NCBI GenBank assembly: GCA_013400155.1
Contig: VXBM01000567.1
Location: 436,565-500,564, forward strand
Length of the DNA stretch: 64,000 nucleotides
Source: Helopsaltes ochotensis
Lineage: Eukaryota > Chordata > Aves > Passeriformes > Locustellidae
Direction: 5' to 3'
The position numbers were made by a program, and so were the translations under genes. This document shows positions 60,301-64,000 of the stretch, piece by piece; position 1 is the stretch's first letter, and each line of letters opens with the position of its first letter. A model generated the notes under the pieces. It ran no database searches. It saw only the letters and a list, made by a program, of their open reading frames with translations, and was not told the origin of the DNA.

Positions 60301-63165
60301 GAAGAGCATGGGAATAATTTATTTAAAACCTAGATATTAAAAAATCACTCAGCACTAGCAGGACAGGAGCTGTGAAGATGGCCTTACATCCCCTAGTAAT
60401 AGCATGTATTTGTTTTTAGGTTCCCCCATCTCTAGTTTTTCCTTTATTATTTCACAGTCTAAGGTTGCACTACTACCCTTCATAGGGCTGGTAAAGCAAG
60501 TAGCATTGAGGATTTGTATCAAAGGAGCTTTAATGTTTCATTTGTAAATTGGACTCAAAAGCAATAGCTACTTAACAATTTCTAAACACTTCATTCAAAG
60601 AAGCATGGCCAACAACAGTCAAAAAACTGGAAGAAGTCTATGACTTCAGCTGAAGTTTTGGGGGAAAAGAATCAGGATTTCATCTGCTAAAAACAAGCCT
60701 CTAGCCCCAGCCCTTCAGAAAGCAAAGAGTACCCCAAGAATGCTTCACCTTCCCCCTGCTGGCCCCAAAAGTAAAGAGGGCAGCTGATGGGCTGCCCACA
60801 CACAGGCTCCAAAAGCTGCCAGCACGGCAGAGCCACCTCAGGACACCACTCAGGCAGACAGCCCTGGACCAAAAGGAATACCCCTCCTCTTTCCAAGGCA
60901 CCAGTGCTCAAGCTCGTGTATTTACACTTGGCCCACAAGATGGCACTGACAGAAAAACTTTGCTCCCTCTTTTTTCCTTACTCCCTTCCTCTCTGTGTCA
61001 CCAGGCTCACCACTGGCCCTGGACTGATTCAGAGAAGGACTGCCACCTACTGAAAACACCATTTAATTTTCCCACATAGCTGAATCTCCCTCCTCACCTG
61101 CCCCCAAGTTACCCAACCAGCTGGATCCTGCTGGCTTCATCCGAGAGGCGGAGTAGAGGCACACAGCTGCAGGCAGCTTTTGTTCAGTAACAAGAGTCTG
61201 AGGTTTTCAGCCTCGGACAATTTTCCCCATTGCCTAGTATTTTTCAGTATTTCCTGAAAAACAGAAAGACCTGGGAAAAGCCAAAAGTGTCAAAAAACCA
61301 TGCTGCTCTTCACACAGGCAAACTCCAGCACTCAGTAATACTGACAGGACCAGCACAGCATCTGATGAAACAGCTGAACACAGTTAACTATAGTGAAATA
61401 GAGGGCTCAAGCTGAAACATGCAAGTGGCTAGAGCCATTTGTGTATTCAGCTGAGCACAGTAAGATAACTCCCCTTAAGGAAATAGAGAAATCACCATAT
61501 TCTAATATTACTTTTTTTGTAATTAGAGCAAGGTGCTTTTCCCCCCTCATCAACACCATTTTTCAAAATCAAGCCTGTGAAAACTACTCTCCACAGCAGA
61601 ATGCATATCACCTTTCCCACACATGCCAGGATATTTACATGCAAGCAGAAGTCAGGAACAGTTGCAAGGCTGGAAGCACTTTAAAAATCAGAGCAACTCA
61701 CAAAAGACCTAGATTTGGTACTCCATCATTTACAGATAATTGAAGTGATTTATGTCAGCTCTTAAGTTCAAAGTAAAATCAAAAGATTCTGGCAAGATGA
61801 CAGTAAACAAAAGCAGCATCCTGCTTTGCCAGGCTGGACTCTCTTCTGCATAGTCCTCATTTGAGGTAAGCTTCAAAGCAACTGCTCTGCCAGAATTCCA
61901 CCCTTGCCAAAATGATGCAATACAGTCATTGTCACAAGAGGAGAAAGTTTTCCAGGTTCCTGAGGAGACTGAGCACCGTCATCTCACATACTGCAGGATG
62001 CACTTCAGCTCTGAGGACCTTCTTAATCCAAATGTATATGCTAAGAAAATACGTTATGTCATTAAGGTCTGCTAGTACTCAAGTTTTCTTCACACAACAT
62101 ACCACCACCTATAACTATTCTGCATATTTTTTGGTTTTCCTCTGTCATATACATGCTTGGGAAATAATCTGACAGCTAATAACACTGCAACTCTTCAGTA
62201 TACACAACTGTAGTTGTTTAGTGCAAGATTTATCTACACTTCTATTTTTAGTATGTTTGCCTGCTAAAAAATCTCTTCAAAACTACTCAAGAGAAAAAGG
62301 TATGTGGGTGTAGGGAAGGTGTCTGAGACTTCCTACGTCCAACTTCACCAGGCATTCCTAAAAACCACAACAGCAACTAACAAGACCATAGCCATTCTCT
62401 GGGAAGTAAAAAGGCAAGCAGGTCCTGACAAGAACAAGGCCTGATTTCTGCAATGTACTCCTCTGCTGAGCACTGGGCACACAGGAGGTGCCACTGTCGC
62501 AATGCCATCTCCATTCCTCTCTGTACTGTCGCTGGTGTTCTCTTGCTGAGAGGGACAGAGCAGCTCACCTGCTCTCCTCCCCAGACCTGCCTTCACACCT
62601 GGCATCGCCACCACCTCTGCACAGCTTGTTCCCTGCTCAGAGCCCATCAGAAGGGCCCCCCTCCCCACCGCTCCCACCCTCCAGAAAACCAGCAGATGAG
62701 CCCTTCCTCACTGTGCTTCACAACAAAGGAGGGCAAGAGAGGGCTAAACAAATCAGAGAGCAAGAACTCCTCTGACAAGTCAGGAGAACAGTGTATAAAT
62801 TGGGAAGCAGACTCTTCTCCCTTTTTAAGCCTTAAGGACTCTGAAGTTCTGCTCAAAACCCTCCAACTCTCTCTACCCACCCCTTTCTCCCAACTTTCCT
62901 AGTTTCCAAACCTTTCCTCAGATGATTCACTCCTATCAAATAGTTATGAAATCTCCTTGCGAAAACAGTTTGCTATATTTGAGTATAACACTGAAGTCTT
63001 CTGTGCATTCTCAATTAATAGTTCAATACATTTTAATTGCTAGATGAAGGTTCATTTCATTCTCAAGATCCAAACAAACACCACAAATGAAGCAGTTACA
63101 CAGAAGCCTCTCCCAAACCACAGAGCAACTCATTTGCAAAGCTGTTCTGAACAGATCTATACCAG

Positions 63166-63691
63166 TGCTGCGGTTTATCCTGGCAGGCAGCTAAAACTAC
63201 CACTCACTCCCTAGCCCCACCTCCCCAAAGTGGGATAGGGGAGAGAATTGGAAAGAAAGGTTAAATTCATGGGTTGAGATAAAGGTAGTTTAATACACCA
63301 GAAAAGGAAGAGAAAATAACAGAATATAGAAAAGAAGTGATGCACAAGCACCTGCTGACCAGGGCCCAGCCAGTCCCCAAACAGCAGGTAGACACCCCCT
63401 GCCCACCTTCCCCCAGTTTCAGTGCTGAGCATGACACCACATGGTGTGGGATATCCCTTTGGTCAGCTGGGGATCAGCTGTCCTGGCTGAGTCGCCTTCC
63501 AAATTCCTGTCCCCCAATCTCTTCCCTGGCAGGAAAGTACGAAAATCTAAAGTCCTTGCTTTAGAGTGAGCACTGCTCAGAAACAAATAAAACAGTGAGT
63601 TATTAACATTATTCTCATTCTAAATCCAAAATTCAGCACTATACCAGATTCTAGGAATAAAATTAACTCAATCCCAGCGAAAACCAGGACT
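63166..63691 (-). mobile_element. Solo endogenous-retrovirus LTR, about 525 bp
   Basis: On the minus strand it begins near 63691 with TAGTCCTGGTTTTCGCTGGG and then reads GAGTTAATTTTATTCCTAG. In the middle it has CAGGACAGCTGATCCCCAGC and CACCATGTGGTGTCATGCTC. An ATTAAA polyadenylation-type signal (63289-63294) is followed by TTTATCTCAACCCATGAATT, and the element ends near 63166. This matches the layout of a full-length LTR common in passerine genomes. No gag, pol or env is attached. It lies in the same orientation as ARHGEF7, in its 5' intron. The exact boundaries are uncertain by a few bases. Confidence 0.85.
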
Positions 63692-64000
63692 AGTTAATAT
63701 TTACTGTGTCACTACAACTTGCCTTGTGCATGCTGACCACCAAGACATGACAAACATTTTGGATGTATTGTGACAGGCTATACTCACCCTCACATATGCT
63801 TCATGCAGCAAAGAAAATCTGCACTCATGACAGATCCATTGTGCTAGACTCTACATGCACACTGTCTTACATGTTTGTGTTCAAAGCACCACAAATCACG
63901 CAATACAAAAAAACTGGCAGGAATTAAAATATTCATGGTCTAATTTAAAATTTCAAAATTATTTTTTACTTGGAAGTACTGAACACAGACCTCAAGTAAC

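Larger units (their letters stand above)
39861..64000 (-). other. ARHGEF7 5' intron, at least 24 kb, incomplete
   Basis: Everything upstream of the CH exon to the window edge. I searched the translations for the earlier CH-domain residues and start codon and did not find them. Contents: A/C-rich stretch (42380-42516), two solo LTRs, CpG cluster (45194-45330), E-box-containing stretch near 45.6 kb, an AT palindrome at 59309-59334, a purine tract near 59935-59970, and long stretches of AT-rich unique sequence. Confidence 0.85.

Noticed and set aside
62453..62902. 149-codon plus-strand frame
   Set aside because: Ser/Pro/His-rich with overlapping frames on both strands and no family signal.
1..64000. 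Possibility that the gene is the paralogue ARHGEF6 (alpha-PIX)
   Set aside because: The linker GLGSDSVCARPSSHRIKSFD, the MTDNGNHQLVV start and the LPEAQQRVGGCFLNLMPQM stretch fit beta-PIX; alpha-PIX differs at these places as I recall it.
1..64000. Bacterial-type systems, CRISPR arrays, tRNA or rRNA genes
   Set aside because: No repeat-spacer arrays, operon structure, cloverleaf or rRNA-like sequence was seen. The window is a vertebrate intron-exon landscape.

Overview
This is vertebrate nuclear DNA: AT-rich, intron-dominated, with short conserved coding exons bounded by GT-AG splice sites and no operon-like structure. A CR1 retrotransposon 3' tail (near 2720) and long-terminal-repeat fragments of a type common in bird genomes (near 11231, 43402 and 63166) indicate a bird. 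The LTR sequences suggest a songbird, but that rests on memory rather than a search. A run of 155 Ns (28836-28990) is an assembly gap.

The whole window lies inside one gene on the minus strand, ARHGEF7 (beta-PIX/COOL-1), a Rac1/Cdc42 guanine-nucleotide exchange factor and scaffold for PAK and GIT proteins. Nine consecutive coding exons are placed to the base. Reading in the direction of transcription (high to low coordinates) they are: 39860-39776 (end of the calponin-homology domain), 35633-35503 (serine-rich linker), 33093-32892 (complete SH3), 23852-23764 (SH3-DH linker), then five DH (RhoGEF) exons, 17605-17511, 17230-17135, 11084-10962, 1539-1401 and 521-462. All reading-frame phases join without a break, giving 1020 nt (340 codons). 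The exon(s) for the first part of the CH domain lie beyond 64000. The rest of the DH domain, the PH domain, the GIT-binding region, the coiled coil and the PDZ-binding tail lie before position 1.

Region by region: 1-18 kb holds the DH exons, a CR1 tail and a candidate alternative first exon. 18-33 kb is mostly intron, with one linker exon, a tandem duplication and the gap. 33-40 kb holds the SH3, linker and CH exons. 40-64 kb is one large 5' intron with two LTRs and a CpG cluster.

The most interesting signal is an apparent alternative promoter and first exon at 5848-5933 (minus strand), inside the intron between two DH exons. It has an ATG, 28 open codons and a consensus donor. Its phase is exactly right to splice into the DH exon at 1539. 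A TATA-like box, a CRE-like site and a perfect AP-1 site lie upstream. Its product would lack CH, SH3 and the first part of DH, so it would probably be a scaffold without exchange activity. A second possible alternative first exon, untranslated, sits in a CpG cluster at 45194-45330.
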